From Wenzhouxiangella sp. (GTDB lineage Bacteria > Pseudomonadota > Gammaproteobacteria > Xanthomonadales > Wenzhouxiangellaceae): 30,247 nt of DNA. The position numbers and the translations under genes are program-made. The number at the start of each line of letters is the position of its first letter. Within the stretch, counting starts at the first letter, position 1. The notes under the pieces were generated by a model. It had not been told where the DNA came from, made no database searches, and saw only the letters and a list, made by a program, of their open reading frames with translations. Where the stretch lies: the NCBI GenBank assembly GCA_007123575.1, contig SKKV01000060.1:1-30247 (forward strand). The letters run 5' to 3'. This document shows, in pieces, positions 17,032-24,466 of this stretch.

Positions 17032-17916
17032 GTGAATCGCAAGGGCATCATTCTGGCCGGTGGTGCCGGCACCCGCCTGTATCCGCTAACCCGGGTAATC
17101 AGCAAGCAGCTGCTGCCGGTCTACGACAAGCCGATGATTTATTACCCGCTCAGCACGCTGATGCAGGCCGGCATCCGCGAGATCATGCTGATCACCACGC
17201 CGCACGAGCAGGCCTTGTTTCAACGCCTGCTTGACGACGGCAGCCAGTGGGGCATCGAGTTGACTTACGCGGTCCAGGAGCACCCGCGCGGCCTTGCCGA
17301 TGCCTTCATCATCGGTCGGGATTTCGTCGCCGGCCAGCCTTCCTGCCTGATTCTCGGTGACAACATCTTTCACGGCGGCGGCATGCGCGAACTGCTGGCC
17401 CGGGCTGCCGGCCGCAGCCACGGGGCGACCGTGTTCGGCTACTGGGTCAGTGATCCGGAGCGCTACGGAGTGGTCGAAATGGATGCCTCCGGCCAGGTTC
17501 TGTCGCTGGAGGAAAAGCCGACTGAGCCGCGCTCCAACTATGCCGTCACCGGCCTGTATTTTTACGACGAACGGGCCTGCGACTACGCGGCCAGCCTGGC
17601 CCCGTCGAAGCGCGGTGAGCTTGAAATTACCGATCTCAATCGCTGTTACCTGGAAGCCGGCGACCTGACCGTGGAGACCATGGGCCGCGGCTATGCGTGG
17701 CTGGATACCGGCACCCACGCCTCGCTGCAGCAGGCCGCCAGCTATATTGAAACGCTGGAAGCGCGCCAGGGCCTGCGCGTCGCCTGCCCGGAAGAAATTG
17801 CCTTTCGACAGGGCTGGATCAATCGGGAACAGCTGCTCGGCCTGGCCGAACCGCTGGTTTCCAGCGGCTATGGCGACTACCTGCGCATGGTGGCCAGCAG
17901 CAGGTTTGGCCCGTGA
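17032..17916 (+). CDS. rmlA: Glucose-1-phosphate thymidylyltransferase
   Basis: 294 residues (E. coli RmlA 293). Makes dTDP-glucose from dTTP and glucose-1-phosphate, the committed step to dTDP-rhamnose, and is usually inhibited by the end product. Seen: the nucleotide-binding GIILAGGAGTRLYPLT (5-20) with KQLLPVYDKPMIYYPLSTLM, LGDNIFHG, VEMDASGQVLSLEEKPTEPRSNYAVTGLYFYD, ELEITDLN and GYAWLDTGTHASL. Translation starts at GTG 17032, eight bases after GGAG; the nearby ATG at 17030 is out of frame. The stop overlaps the rmlC start as GTGA. Confidence 0.97.
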   Translation: MNRKGIILAGGAGTRLYPLTRVISKQLLPVYDKPMIYYPLSTLMQAGIREIMLITTPHEQALFQRLLDDGSQWGIELTYAVQEHPRGLADAFIIGRDFVAGQPSCLILGDNIFHGGGMRELLARAAGRSHGATVFGYWVSDPERYGVVEMDASGQVLSLEEKPTEPRSNYAVTGLYFYDERACDYAASLAPSKRGELEITDLNRCYLEAGDLTVETMGRGYAWLDTGTHASLQQAASYIETLEARQGLRVACPEEIAFRQGWINREQLLGLAEPLVSSGYGDYLRMVASSRFGP

Positions 17917-18461
17917 AGGTCAGCGATACGACGCTGCCCGGCGTCAAGTTGATCGAGCCGCGCGTGTTTGGCGACGAGCGCGGCTGGTTTCTGGAGACCT
18001 GGCGCCATGAGCGGTACCAGGAAGCGGGTATCGCGCACGCTTTCGTCCAGGCCAATGCCTCGAGCTCGCGCCGCGGCGTGCTGCGCGGTCTGCATTTCCA
18101 GTGGCCGGAGCCACAGGGCAAGCTGGTCTGGGTCTCGTACGGGCGCGTTCTGGATGTGGCCGTGGACATTCGACCGCAGTCGCCCCATTTCGGCCGCTGG
18201 GCGGCGGCAGAGCTGGACGACCGCAACCACCACCAGCTCTGGATTCCGGAAGGATTTGCCCACGGCTTCCTGGTGCTGAGCGAGCAGGCCTGTTTCAACT
18301 ACCTGTGCACCCGTCCTTATCGGGCTGAATTTGATCGCTCGATTGCCTGGAATGATCCGCAGATCGCGGTTGACTGGCCGATCGACAAGCCGGATCTGTC
18401 GACCAAGGATGCCCACGCGCCGCGTCTGGCTGAATTTACCAGCGATCAACTGCCGCGATGA
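17913..18461 (+). CDS. rmlC: dTDP-4-dehydrorhamnose 3,5-epimerase
   Basis: 182 residues (family about 180-185), a cupin epimerase that inverts C3 and C5 of dTDP-4-keto-6-deoxyglucose. Seen: PGVKLIEPRVFGDERGWFLE, the core RGVLRGLHFQWPEPQGKLVW with the catalytic His61, GRVLDVAVDIRPQSPHFGRW, and IPEGFAHGFLVLSEQACFNY with a typical YLCTRPYRAEFDRSIAWND tail. Translation starts at GTG 17913, overlapping the rmlA stop, and ends overlapping the rmlD ATG (ATGA), which suggests tight translational coupling. Confidence 0.96.
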   Translation: MKVSDTTLPGVKLIEPRVFGDERGWFLETWRHERYQEAGIAHAFVQANASSSRRGVLRGLHFQWPEPQGKLVWVSYGRVLDVAVDIRPQSPHFGRWAAAELDDRNHHQLWIPEGFAHGFLVLSEQACFNYLCTRPYRAEFDRSIAWNDPQIAVDWPIDKPDLSTKDAHAPRLAEFTSDQLPR

Positions 18462-19354
18462 AGGTGCTCCTGACTGGCTCGGCGGGTCAACTCGGGCGAC
18501 ACCTTCGCGAGCGTGTTCCCGGCTCGATTGAACTGATCTGTTCGGCGCGCAATGGCGGTGACTACCCCTGCGACCTGGTCGACGAAAACGCTGTGCTCAA
18601 TATGCTCGATCAACTCCAGCCAGATGCCGTCATCAACGCGGCGGCCTGGACGGCGGTGGACGACGCCGAGGATGAGGGCGAACTGGCCTTCCGGCTCAAT
18701 AGCGACCTGCCCGCGCTGCTGGCCGATTGGTGTAGCGAGCACGACACCGTGCTGCTAACCTATTCAACAGATTATGTTTTCAGAGGTCAGCCGGGTCGGG
18801 CCTGGCGCGAACATGATGCCACTGCCCCCGTCAGCGCTTACGGGCAAAGCAAACTGGCCGGGGAGCAGGCCGTGCTGAGCTCGGGAGCGCGCGCGTTTTT
18901 GGTCAGAACGGCCTGGGTTTACAGCGCGCTGGCCGGCAACTTTCTCAGCGCCATATTGGCGCGCGCGGCCCGAGGCGAGAACTTGCGGGTGGTCAGCGAC
19001 CAGGTCGGTTCGCCCACCTGGGCCGGCGAGCTGGCCCGGGCTAGTTGGGTGCTGCTGCAGCGCTGTGCCGACGAACTGAAGCAGCCGGAGCTGGTCCATA
19101 TTGCAGGGCGAGGCTCGATGAGCTGGTATCAATTTGCCACCCTGGCCGTGTCTCGGGCAGTGGCGGCAGGCGTCATCGAGCAGGCCGTTGAGGTAACGCC
19201 GATAGCATCATCGGACTGGCCCCAGAAAGCGCAGCGACCGGCCTGGTCGGTGCTGGATTGCGAACGCTATGAACAATGCACTGGAGGTGGATTGATGGAT
19301 ATTGAAACATCGCTGAGCGCCTGCCTGTCGCAGTGGGACAATTGGACATGCTGA
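18458..19354 (+). CDS. rmlD: dTDP-4-dehydrorhamnose reductase
   Basis: 298 residues (E. coli RmlD 299). Last step, NAD(P)H reduction to dTDP-L-rhamnose. Seen: the dinucleotide site LLTGSAGQLGRHL (4-16), AVINAAAWTAVDDAE, STDYVFRG (103-110), the catalytic pair in YGQSK (Tyr128, Lys132), and VRTAWVYSALAGNFL. Start ATG at 18458 overlaps the rmlC stop by four bases. The 3' end overlaps the manC ATG by seven bases, so the reductase is coupled to the GDP-mannose enzyme. Confidence 0.96.
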   Translation: MKVLLTGSAGQLGRHLRERVPGSIELICSARNGGDYPCDLVDENAVLNMLDQLQPDAVINAAAWTAVDDAEDEGELAFRLNSDLPALLADWCSEHDTVLLTYSTDYVFRGQPGRAWREHDATAPVSAYGQSKLAGEQAVLSSGARAFLVRTAWVYSALAGNFLSAILARAARGENLRVVSDQVGSPTWAGELARASWVLLQRCADELKQPELVHIAGRGSMSWYQFATLAVSRAVAAGVIEQAVEVTPIASSDWPQKAQRPAWSVLDCERYEQCTGGGLMDIETSLSACLSQWDNWTC

Positions 19355-20763
19355 TTCCCGTCATTCTCTCTGGGGGTGCTGGCACCCGGCTGTGGCCAGT
19401 ATCCCGTCGTGCCCACCCGAAGCCGTTCATGCGCTTAGCTAGCGGCAAGACCCTGGCCGAGTCGACCATGGACCGCGCCTTGAGCGTGGCCAGCTCGGTG
19501 GAAACGCTGACCGTTACCGGCCGTGACTACTACTTTCTGACCCGCGATCTGTACCAGGAAAGCGCGAGCCAGGGCCGGCACCATTTCGTGCTGGAGCCAG
19601 AAGGACGCAACACCGCGCCAGCGATTGCAGCCGCGGCTCACTGGATTGTTCACCAACACGGCCCGGATGCGTTGATGCTGGTGCTGCCGGCCGACCACCT
19701 GATACGCGACATGGTGGCCTTTGATAAAGCCGTGGCCGCTGCGACCGAGCTGGCCGCCGATGATTGGCTGACCTGCCTTGGTGTGACGCCAACCCATGCC
19801 GAAACCGGATTCGGTTACATTCGTGCCGGCAATGCCAACGGCCCAGCCAGCAGGATCATCGAAGCCTTTGTCGAAAAGCCTGACCAGGACACGGCCAGGC
19901 GCTACTACGAGTCTGGCCAGTATCTGTGGAATGGCGGCATGTTCTGTTTCAAGGCCAGCGCCATCCTTAAGGCCATGGCCGAGCTGGCGCCAGATATCGC
20001 CACCGCAGTGCGCCGCTGCTGGGAAGCAAGCCAACAGGATGCCGAGCCGATGGAGCTAGACCCGGAATCCTTTGCCCGGGTCCGCGCCGAGTCTATCGAC
20101 TTCGCGGTGATGGAAAAGGCCAGCCGACGGGCAGTGGTGCCAGTCGACTGTGGCTGGAGCGATATCGGTTCCTGGCAGGCGATCAGTGATCTCTATGAAA
20201 CCGATGCCCTCGGCAACCGCGTACAGGGCGAGGGCGTGCTGGTTGATTCGCGCAATACCTTTGTCCAGGGCGAGAAGCGCCTGATTGCCGCGGTGGGTGT
20301 GGACAACCTGGTCATCGTCGACACCGGTGACGCCGTGCTGGTGGCCAGCCGCGATCGCGCCCAGGAAGTGAAATCGGTGGTTGACGAACTGACCCGGCAG
20401 GAGCACGAGTCGGCGGTGTACCACCGGACAGTGCACCGACCCTGGGGCAGCTACACCGTGCTGGAGGATGCCGCCGATTGCAAGGTCAAGCGCCTGGTGG
20501 TGCGCCCGGGCGGGGTGCTGTCTCTGCAGCGCCACCAGCACCGAAGCGAGCACTGGACCGTGGTGTCAGGGCGGGCAACGGTGCGGGTTGGCGACGAGGA
20601 GTTCGAATTGGGCGCTAACCAGACCGTGCAAATTCCAGCCGGCAGTCTTCATCGGCTGGAGAACAGGGGTGAGGAGAATGTTCATATCATTGAAGTGCAG
20701 ACAGGGCATTATTTCGGCGAAGATGACATCGAAAGACTGGAAGACATCTACGGTCGTGCCTGA
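19348..20763 (+). CDS. manC: Bifunctional mannose-6-phosphate isomerase / mannose-1-phosphate guanylyltransferase
   Basis: 471 residues (E. coli ManC 478, Xanthomonas XanB about 467). The N-terminal nucleotidyltransferase, with LSGGAGTRLWPVSRRAHPKPF (7-27), EPEGRNTAPAIAAAAHWI, LVLPADHLI, GFGYIRAG and FVEKPDQDTA, makes GDP-mannose. The C-terminal cupin from about 350, with HRPWGSYTVLED, GGVLSLQRHQHRSEHWTVVSG, and IPAGSLHRLENRGE, is the type II mannose-6-phosphate isomerase. No phosphomannomutase (manB/xanA) is in the window. The in-frame GTG at 19333 is a less likely start than the ATG at 19348. It follows rmlD with an overlap, linking rhamnose and mannose supply for LPS or exopolysaccharide. 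Confidence 0.96.
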   Translation: MLIPVILSGGAGTRLWPVSRRAHPKPFMRLASGKTLAESTMDRALSVASSVETLTVTGRDYYFLTRDLYQESASQGRHHFVLEPEGRNTAPAIAAAAHWIVHQHGPDALMLVLPADHLIRDMVAFDKAVAAATELAADDWLTCLGVTPTHAETGFGYIRAGNANGPASRIIEAFVEKPDQDTARRYYESGQYLWNGGMFCFKASAILKAMAELAPDIATAVRRCWEASQQDAEPMELDPESFARVRAESIDFAVMEKASRRAVVPVDCGWSDIGSWQAISDLYETDALGNRVQGEGVLVDSRNTFVQGEKRLIAAVGVDNLVIVDTGDAVLVASRDRAQEVKSVVDELTRQEHESAVYHRTVHRPWGSYTVLEDAADCKVKRLVVRPGGVLSLQRHQHRSEHWTVVSGRATVRVGDEEFELGANQTVQIPAGSLHRLENRGEENVHIIEVQTGHYFGEDDIERLEDIYGRA

Positions 20764-21679
20764 TTGGGGGCGATTGACCCTCCTGGCCATTTTCGTGCTT
20801 GGCCTGGCTGCTTGTGCCACCGATCGACCCGCCCGGCTGCCTGACCTGGACGACCCGTTTCTCACCGCCCACGAAGTTGAAGTGCTGGAATGGCGCCAGC
20901 GGCGGCATGATCGGCTCAGCGAGCCCTATGGCTGGCTCAGTCTGGTCGGGCTCGAATTCCTGGCCGATGGTGAATACCGGGTCGGAAGCGATGAAGATAA
21001 TGATATTGTCGTGACCGCCGGTCCTCGGCGTTGGGGCAACCTTCAGGTGATAGGCGACGAAGCCTGGTTTGCCACGGCTGCCGGAGCCAATGTTCGCATC
21101 AATGGCAGCCTGGTGGAGGAGGCCGAACTGCACCCGGCCAGGGACGATCTTCCGGCTACGCTGGTGGAGTCGGGAACCGCGCAAATACACCTACTCAGGC
21201 GCGGCGATGGACTGGCGTTGAGAGTGCGCGACAGAACCGCGCCCACGCTGACAGATTTTGTCGGTCTTGGCTACTTTCCTATCGATTCATCCTGGAGAAT
21301 TGAAGCGCGCTGGACCGAGCATCCGACCGAGCGCCACTTGCTGATCGCCAACGTGCTTGGTGAGTTGATCAATGAGCCCAATCCAGGCTTGGCCGAGTTC
21401 GAGCGCGACGGGCGTATTTTCGGTCTTGAAGCCGTTGATGCCGGCGACCAGCTCTGGTTTATATTTGCCGATCGCACCTCGGGTCATGAAACTTACGGGC
21501 TGGGCCGATTCCTGTATGCCGACAAGCCGGCCCCAGGGGCGAATACCGTGGTGCTCGATTTCAATACGGCCTACAACCCGCCCTGTGCGTTTACCGAGTT
21601 CACTACTTGCCCGCTGCCGCCGCCGGAGAACCGGCTTGACGTGCGCATCGAAGCGGGCGAATTGACGCCCGCCTTCTGA
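20756..21679 (+). CDS. DUF1684 family lipoprotein
   Basis: About 307 residues from the GTG at 20756, which overlaps the last 8 bases of manC. This start gives a lipoprotein signal: MPDWGRLTLLAIFVLGLAAC, with Cys20 in the lipobox LAAC. DUF1684 hallmarks: EVLEWRQRRHDRLSEPYGWL, LVGLEFLADGEYRVGSDEDN, a middle part with FFPIDSSWR-like FPIDSSWRIEARW, LWFIFADRTSGHETYGLGRF, VLDFNTAYNPPCAF and the terminal CPLPPPENRLDVRIEAGE. The function of the family is not established. ATG at 20723 is a possible alternative start. No -10-like Asp follows the lipidated Cys at +2 (Ala), which in E. coli rules favours outer-membrane sorting. Its link to the sugar operon may be only positional. Confidence 0.85.
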   Translation: MPDWGRLTLLAIFVLGLAACATDRPARLPDLDDPFLTAHEVEVLEWRQRRHDRLSEPYGWLSLVGLEFLADGEYRVGSDEDNDIVVTAGPRRWGNLQVIGDEAWFATAAGANVRINGSLVEEAELHPARDDLPATLVESGTAQIHLLRRGDGLALRVRDRTAPTLTDFVGLGYFPIDSSWRIEARWTEHPTERHLLIANVLGELINEPNPGLAEFERDGRIFGLEAVDAGDQLWFIFADRTSGHETYGLGRFLYADKPAPGANTVVLDFNTAYNPPCAFTEFTTCPLPPPENRLDVRIEAGELTPAF

Positions 21680-21687
21680 TTCTCGAC

Positions 21688-21706
21688 AAGGGGCTTAGCG
21701 CCCCTT
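21688..21706. terminator. Small stem-loop between convergent genes
   Basis: AAGGGGC (21688-21694), loop TTAGC, GCCCCTT (21700-21706). It overlaps the last codons of the enoyl-CoA hydratase and sits 9 bases after the DUF1684 stop, so it could act on both transcripts. It lacks a T-run, so the call is tentative. Confidence 0.3.
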
Positions 21707-22477
21707 GAATTCCGGTGCGCGCTTTTCCAGGAATGCGCTGGTGCCTTCCTGCATGTCTTCGGTGGCGCAGCACAGTGCGAAGCGGGCCGTTTCCAGGGCC
21801 AGGCCGGCTTCGAGATTGACATCCGCACCCTGCATGATCACCTGCAGAATGCCGCGCACGGATTCAGGCGCGGCCTTGACCAGCGGCTTGGCCATGTCGG
21901 CTACCGCCTGTTCCAGCTCAGCGGCCGGGACGACCCGGTTGACCAGGCCCAGCTGATGGGCGCGCTCGGCGCTGATCGGGTCGCCGCTTAAGGCCATGTC
22001 AAGGGCCACGGTGGTGCCGACCAGGCGTAGCAGGCGCTGGGTGCCGCCAAAGCCGGGCATGATGCCGAGCTTGATTTCCGGCAGGCCAAGGCGGGCATTG
22101 TCGCTGGCCACGCGCAGGTGGCAGGCCAGGGCCAGTTCCATGCCGCCGCCCAAGGCAAAGCCGTTGATCGCGGCAATCACCGGCTTGTCCAGGCTCTGGA
22201 TCATGCTCATCAGGTTCTGGCCAAACTGGGAAAAGCTGCGCGCCTCGATCGGGCTTTGCTCGCGAATTTCTCCGATGTCGGCGCCGGCCACGAAAGCCTT
22301 GTCGCCGGAGCCGGTAATCACGATGACCCGCACCTTGTCGTCGCCGCTGGCATCGATGATCGCCCCGTAGAGCTCCTGCAAGGTTTGCCGATTGAGGGCG
22401 TTGAGCTTGGCCGGGCGCTTGATGGTGATGGTGTGGATGCCGCCGCGGGTAACCACGGCCAGGTTTTCAAAAGACAT
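21695..22477 (-). CDS. Enoyl-CoA hydratase (crotonase family)
   Basis: 260 residues from ATG 22477. Hydrates 2-trans-enoyl-CoA in beta-oxidation. Seen: oxyanion-hole motifs GDKAFVAGADIGEI and NGFALGGGMELALACHL, and GLPEIKLGIMPGFGGTQRLLRLVG; both glutamates required for hydration in the rat enzyme (GGGxE and PEI positions) are present, so it is a true hydratase rather than an isomerase. The open frame continues upstream to 22594, but that part lies within the adjacent 87-residue gene. It starts 5 bases after that gene and is the last gene of the psp transcript, an unusual place for a fatty-acid enzyme. Confidence 0.93.
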   Translation of the reverse strand: MSFENLAVVTRGGIHTITIKRPAKLNALNRQTLQELYGAIIDASGDDKVRVIVITGSGDKAFVAGADIGEIREQSPIEARSFSQFGQNLMSMIQSLDKPVIAAINGFALGGGMELALACHLRVASDNARLGLPEIKLGIMPGFGGTQRLLRLVGTTVALDMALSGDPISAERAHQLGLVNRVVPAAELEQAVADMAKPLVKAAPESVRGILQVIMQGADVNLEAGLALETARFALCCATEDMQEGTSAFLEKRAPEFKGR

Positions 22478-22482
22478 GGGCG

Positions 22483-22746
22483 TCAAGCTTTGGGTTGAGA
22501 GGTCAGCGCAGATTGTAAACCACGCCAGCCAACCCAGGCCGAGGCAAGCAGCAGGCCCAACCCGAACAGCCCGCAGGCCAGGGATTGACACCACGGCGCC
22601 AGGGCCTGGGTGGCGGTCCAGAACTGATCCAGGACAGCGACAAGTTCGTCGGTGGGTGCCGGCATTCCGTGGACCGCGGCAACGATTCCGGCCAGGCCGG
22701 CCGGAATCATGATCATCAGCGCGATTAAACCAATCAGGATATGCAT
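22483..22746 (-). CDS. Small two-helix membrane protein in the psp operon
   Basis: 87 residues, not recognised. Seen: two hydrophobic helices (about 2-25 and 53-74) flanking a loop with PAPTDELVAVLDQF and PWCQS, and a short basic tail. A very strong Shine-Dalgarno sequence GGAGGGAG (22761-22754) stands 7 bases before the ATG, which supports expression. It follows pspC by 41 bases and precedes the enoyl-CoA hydratase by 5 bases. Position suggests a membrane-stress partner of PspABC, but this is inference; it is not the E. coli PspD or PspG by any motif I can see. Confidence 0.75.
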   Translation of the reverse strand: MHILIGLIALMIMIPAGLAGIVAAVHGMPAPTDELVAVLDQFWTATQALAPWCQSLACGLFGLGLLLASAWVGWRGLQSALTSQPKA

Positions 22747-22787
22747 GGTTTCGCTCCCTCCAGCGGTATTGTCAGGTCGCTCCGCGG

Positions 22788-23177
22788 TCAGTCACGCAGT
22801 TCGCGATCGATGCGATACTCGCTTGAGGTGATCCACGCCTCCATGCGCTGCAGCCTGCCGTCGAGATCGCGGAAGCGACGGTTGAGCTGGCCGACCGAGT
22901 CGCGCGGTGAGCGGCGCACTTCCTGCCAGAAGGCTTGCTCGTCGGTATCCCGATACAGTGCTCGCGGTCGTTTCGGAATCAGAATCCACAGGGCCAGGTA
23001 ACCAATGATCATCACCGCGGTAAACGGCAGGGTCAGCAGCACTACGATGACTCTCAGCGCGGTCAGGTTGAAACCGGTCCAGTCGGCTATGCCGGCGCAG
23101 ACACCGGCCAGCAGAGCGCGGTCCTTGTCGCGGTACATGCGGCTGCGATCGGGATGTTCAACGTGTCGTGCATTCAT
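22788..23177 (-). CDS. pspC: Phage shock protein C
   Basis: 129 residues (E. coli PspC 119). Inner-membrane protein that senses membrane stress with PspB and releases PspF by binding PspA. Seen: the PspC domain RMYRDKDRALLAGVCAGIADWTGFNLTALRVIVVLL (13-47), where the amphipathic N-terminal part leads to a hydrophobic segment about 43-68 ending LWILIPKRP. A charged C-terminal part from about 77 (DEQAFWQEVRRSPRDSVGQL and a coiled-coil-like helix) follows. It overlaps pspB by four bases (ATGA), so the two are coupled. Confidence 0.94.
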   Translation of the reverse strand: MNARHVEHPDRSRMYRDKDRALLAGVCAGIADWTGFNLTALRVIVVLLTLPFTAVMIIGYLALWILIPKRPRALYRDTDEQAFWQEVRRSPRDSVGQLNRRFRDLDGRLQRMEAWITSSEYRIDRELRD

Positions 23178-23440
23178 TGACGGCTTCTCCAGTTCGGGTT
23201 GTCGGCATCGATGATGCGCTCCAGGGTATGCATGCGATCTTCCATCTTACGGGCCATCTCATGCAGCTCTTCCAGCATGGCTTCGTCCTTGGTGCTGATG
23301 CGGCGGCTGGCCGAGTTCCGGGTGGCGTAGTGCAGGATCAGCCAGATCGGCGCCACGATCACCAGGAACAGGACCAGCAGCACGAATATCAGACCCATGG
23401 GTGCGAACACGCTGGCGACGGAAAATGGGTCGTAAAACAT
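23174..23440 (-). CDS. pspB: Phage shock protein B
   Basis: 88 residues (E. coli PspB 74). A small inner-membrane partner of PspC. Seen: a single strongly hydrophobic helix (about 14-38, LIFVLLVLFLVIVAPIWLIL), then a basic stretch, then a cytoplasmic leucine-zipper-like helix DEAMLEELHEMARKMEDRMHTLERII (about 51-76). Its stop overlaps the pspC start. The ATG lies 1 base after the pspA stop. Confidence 0.92.
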   Translation of the reverse strand: MFYDPFSVASVFAPMGLIFVLLVLFLVIVAPIWLILHYATRNSASRRISTKDEAMLEELHEMARKMEDRMHTLERIIDADNPNWRSRQ

Positions 23441-23441
23441 C

Positions 23442-24107
23442 TCATGCGTCCTTCTTCTTTGACTTCAATGCCTCCAGTTCGGCCTCGACCCGTTCATCGC
23501 GCTCGAGCTTGCTGAACTCGGCTTCTAGTGACTGGCCCTTGCGGCCCATTTCTAGTGCCTCGGCCTCGGACTCGATATGCTCGATGCGCTGCTCGGCGCT
23601 GTCGAAGCGCTGCAGCATCTCATCGATCTTGTCGTTGTAGATGTGCTTGCGCGTCTTCAACTGATGGCTGGCCGAGCGGTGACGCATCACCAGGGCGCGC
23701 TGGCGGTTGCGGGCGTCGGTCAGCTTGGCCTGCAGCTTGCCGATATCGCTGTCGTACTTGGCCAACTGCTCTTCGTACTGTGCCAGCTCTTCACGCAGAT
23801 AGCCGATGCGGTCGGCCAGCGCCGTCTTTTCCGAAAGGGCCGCGCGGGCCAGGTCTTCGCGGTTCTTGTCCAGGGCCATTTCGGCCTTGCGCTGCCAGTC
23901 GATCTGCTGTTCTTCAAGACGTTTGAGCAGGCGGCTGCGCTCCTTCTTCTCGGCAATGCACTTGGCCGTGGCCGAGCGCACTTCGACCAGGGTGTCTTCC
24001 ATTTCCTGGATCATCAGCCGGATCATCTTCTCCGGATCTTCTGCCTTTTCCAAGGCTGCGTTCAGGTTGGCGTTGATGATGTCGCCCATGCGGGAAAAAA
24101 TGCCCAT
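23442..24107 (-). CDS. pspA: Phage shock protein A
   Basis: 221 residues (E. coli 222), the ESCRT-III-like membrane-binding protein that binds PspF at rest and coats damaged inner membrane. Seen: the amphipathic N-terminal helix MGIFSRMGDIINANLNAALE, EDPEKMIRLMIQEMEDTLVEVR, then a long alpha-helical coiled coil with repeated charged heptads to the end. Shine-Dalgarno AGGAG lies 8 bases before the ATG. It is first in the operon and directly downstream of a sigma-54 promoter. No pspF regulator gene is in the window. Confidence 0.97.
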   Translation of the reverse strand: MGIFSRMGDIINANLNAALEKAEDPEKMIRLMIQEMEDTLVEVRSATAKCIAEKKERSRLLKRLEEQQIDWQRKAEMALDKNREDLARAALSEKTALADRIGYLREELAQYEEQLAKYDSDIGKLQAKLTDARNRQRALVMRHRSASHQLKTRKHIYNDKIDEMLQRFDSAEQRIEHIESEAEALEMGRKGQSLEAEFSKLERDERVEAELEALKSKKKDA

Positions 24108-24149
24108 TGTTCGTACTCCTTGCGGTTGTGGGTTGACTTGCCCTGAAAA

Positions 24150-24165
24150 TGCAAGAAACGAGCCA
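24150..24165 (-). promoter_or_regulatory. Sigma-54 promoter of pspABC
   Basis: On the minus strand TGGCTCG-TTTC-TTGCA matches the sigma-54 consensus TGGCACG-N4-TTGCW at all defined bases except one (T for A in the -24 half), with exact spacing. The -24 GG is at 24164-24163 and the -12 GC at 24152-24151, which puts the start point near 24139 and gives pspA a leader of about 32 bases with a good ribosome site. Sigma-54 control through PspF is the known mode for psp operons. Confidence 0.82.
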
Positions 24166-24188
24166 AAAGATAATAATAGTAATATCAG

Positions 24189-24206
24189 GGTGTTACTAAA
24201 ATCACC
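24189..24206. promoter_or_regulatory. Dyad between sigma-54 promoter and distal site
   Basis: GGTG-N10-CACC, an 18-bp inverted repeat at about -50 to -67 from the predicted pspA start point. It could be an activator or bending-protein site. Confidence 0.35.
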
Positions 24207-24236
24207 TCGCCGAAATGGGTCGTATTGACCGCCAGT

Positions 24237-24253
24237 GTGGCAAATTTAACCAC
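24237..24253. promoter_or_regulatory. Candidate PspF upstream activating site
   Basis: GTGG-N9-CCAC around an AAATTT core, about -98 to -114 from the predicted pspA start point. That is the distance at which PspF sites sit upstream of pspA in E. coli. The sequence itself is not a recognised consensus. Confidence 0.35.
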
Positions 24254-24466
24254 CTCGTTGATGCGGTCGGAGTTCTGAATTGAGCGGCCCGACATGAACC
24301 CGGAGCCGATTTGTCGGTCAATGCGTGCACATCCCGCATGCTGGCCCCGGGATGACAATGGAATGAAATTGTGCCGCTACTCCATCGATATCGTGGTCAG
24401 CGCAAGGGTGGTCAGGTAAACTAGCGGGTTTGGTGTTTCAATATTCGCATCCCTAACGGAGGCAGC

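Larger units (their letters stand above)
24108..24466. other. 359-bp regulatory intergenic region between pspA and the FKBP gene
   Basis: No open frame here looks coding. It holds the pspA sigma-54 promoter (24150-24165), two inverted repeats (24189-24206 and 24237-24253), an AT-rich patch (24165-24185) and, nearer to the FKBP gene, TAAACT at 24416-24421 as a possible -10 box. I find nothing convincing in 24260-24410 apart from short palindromes. Confidence 0.6.

Noticed and set aside
16011..17105. 364-codon minus-strand open frame opposite rmlB
   Set aside because: Shadow of rmlB, which carries all catalytic motifs.
22478..22594. N-terminal extension of the enoyl-CoA hydratase
   Set aside because: Overlaps the coding region of the 87-residue protein; conserved crotonase sequence begins at ATG 22477.
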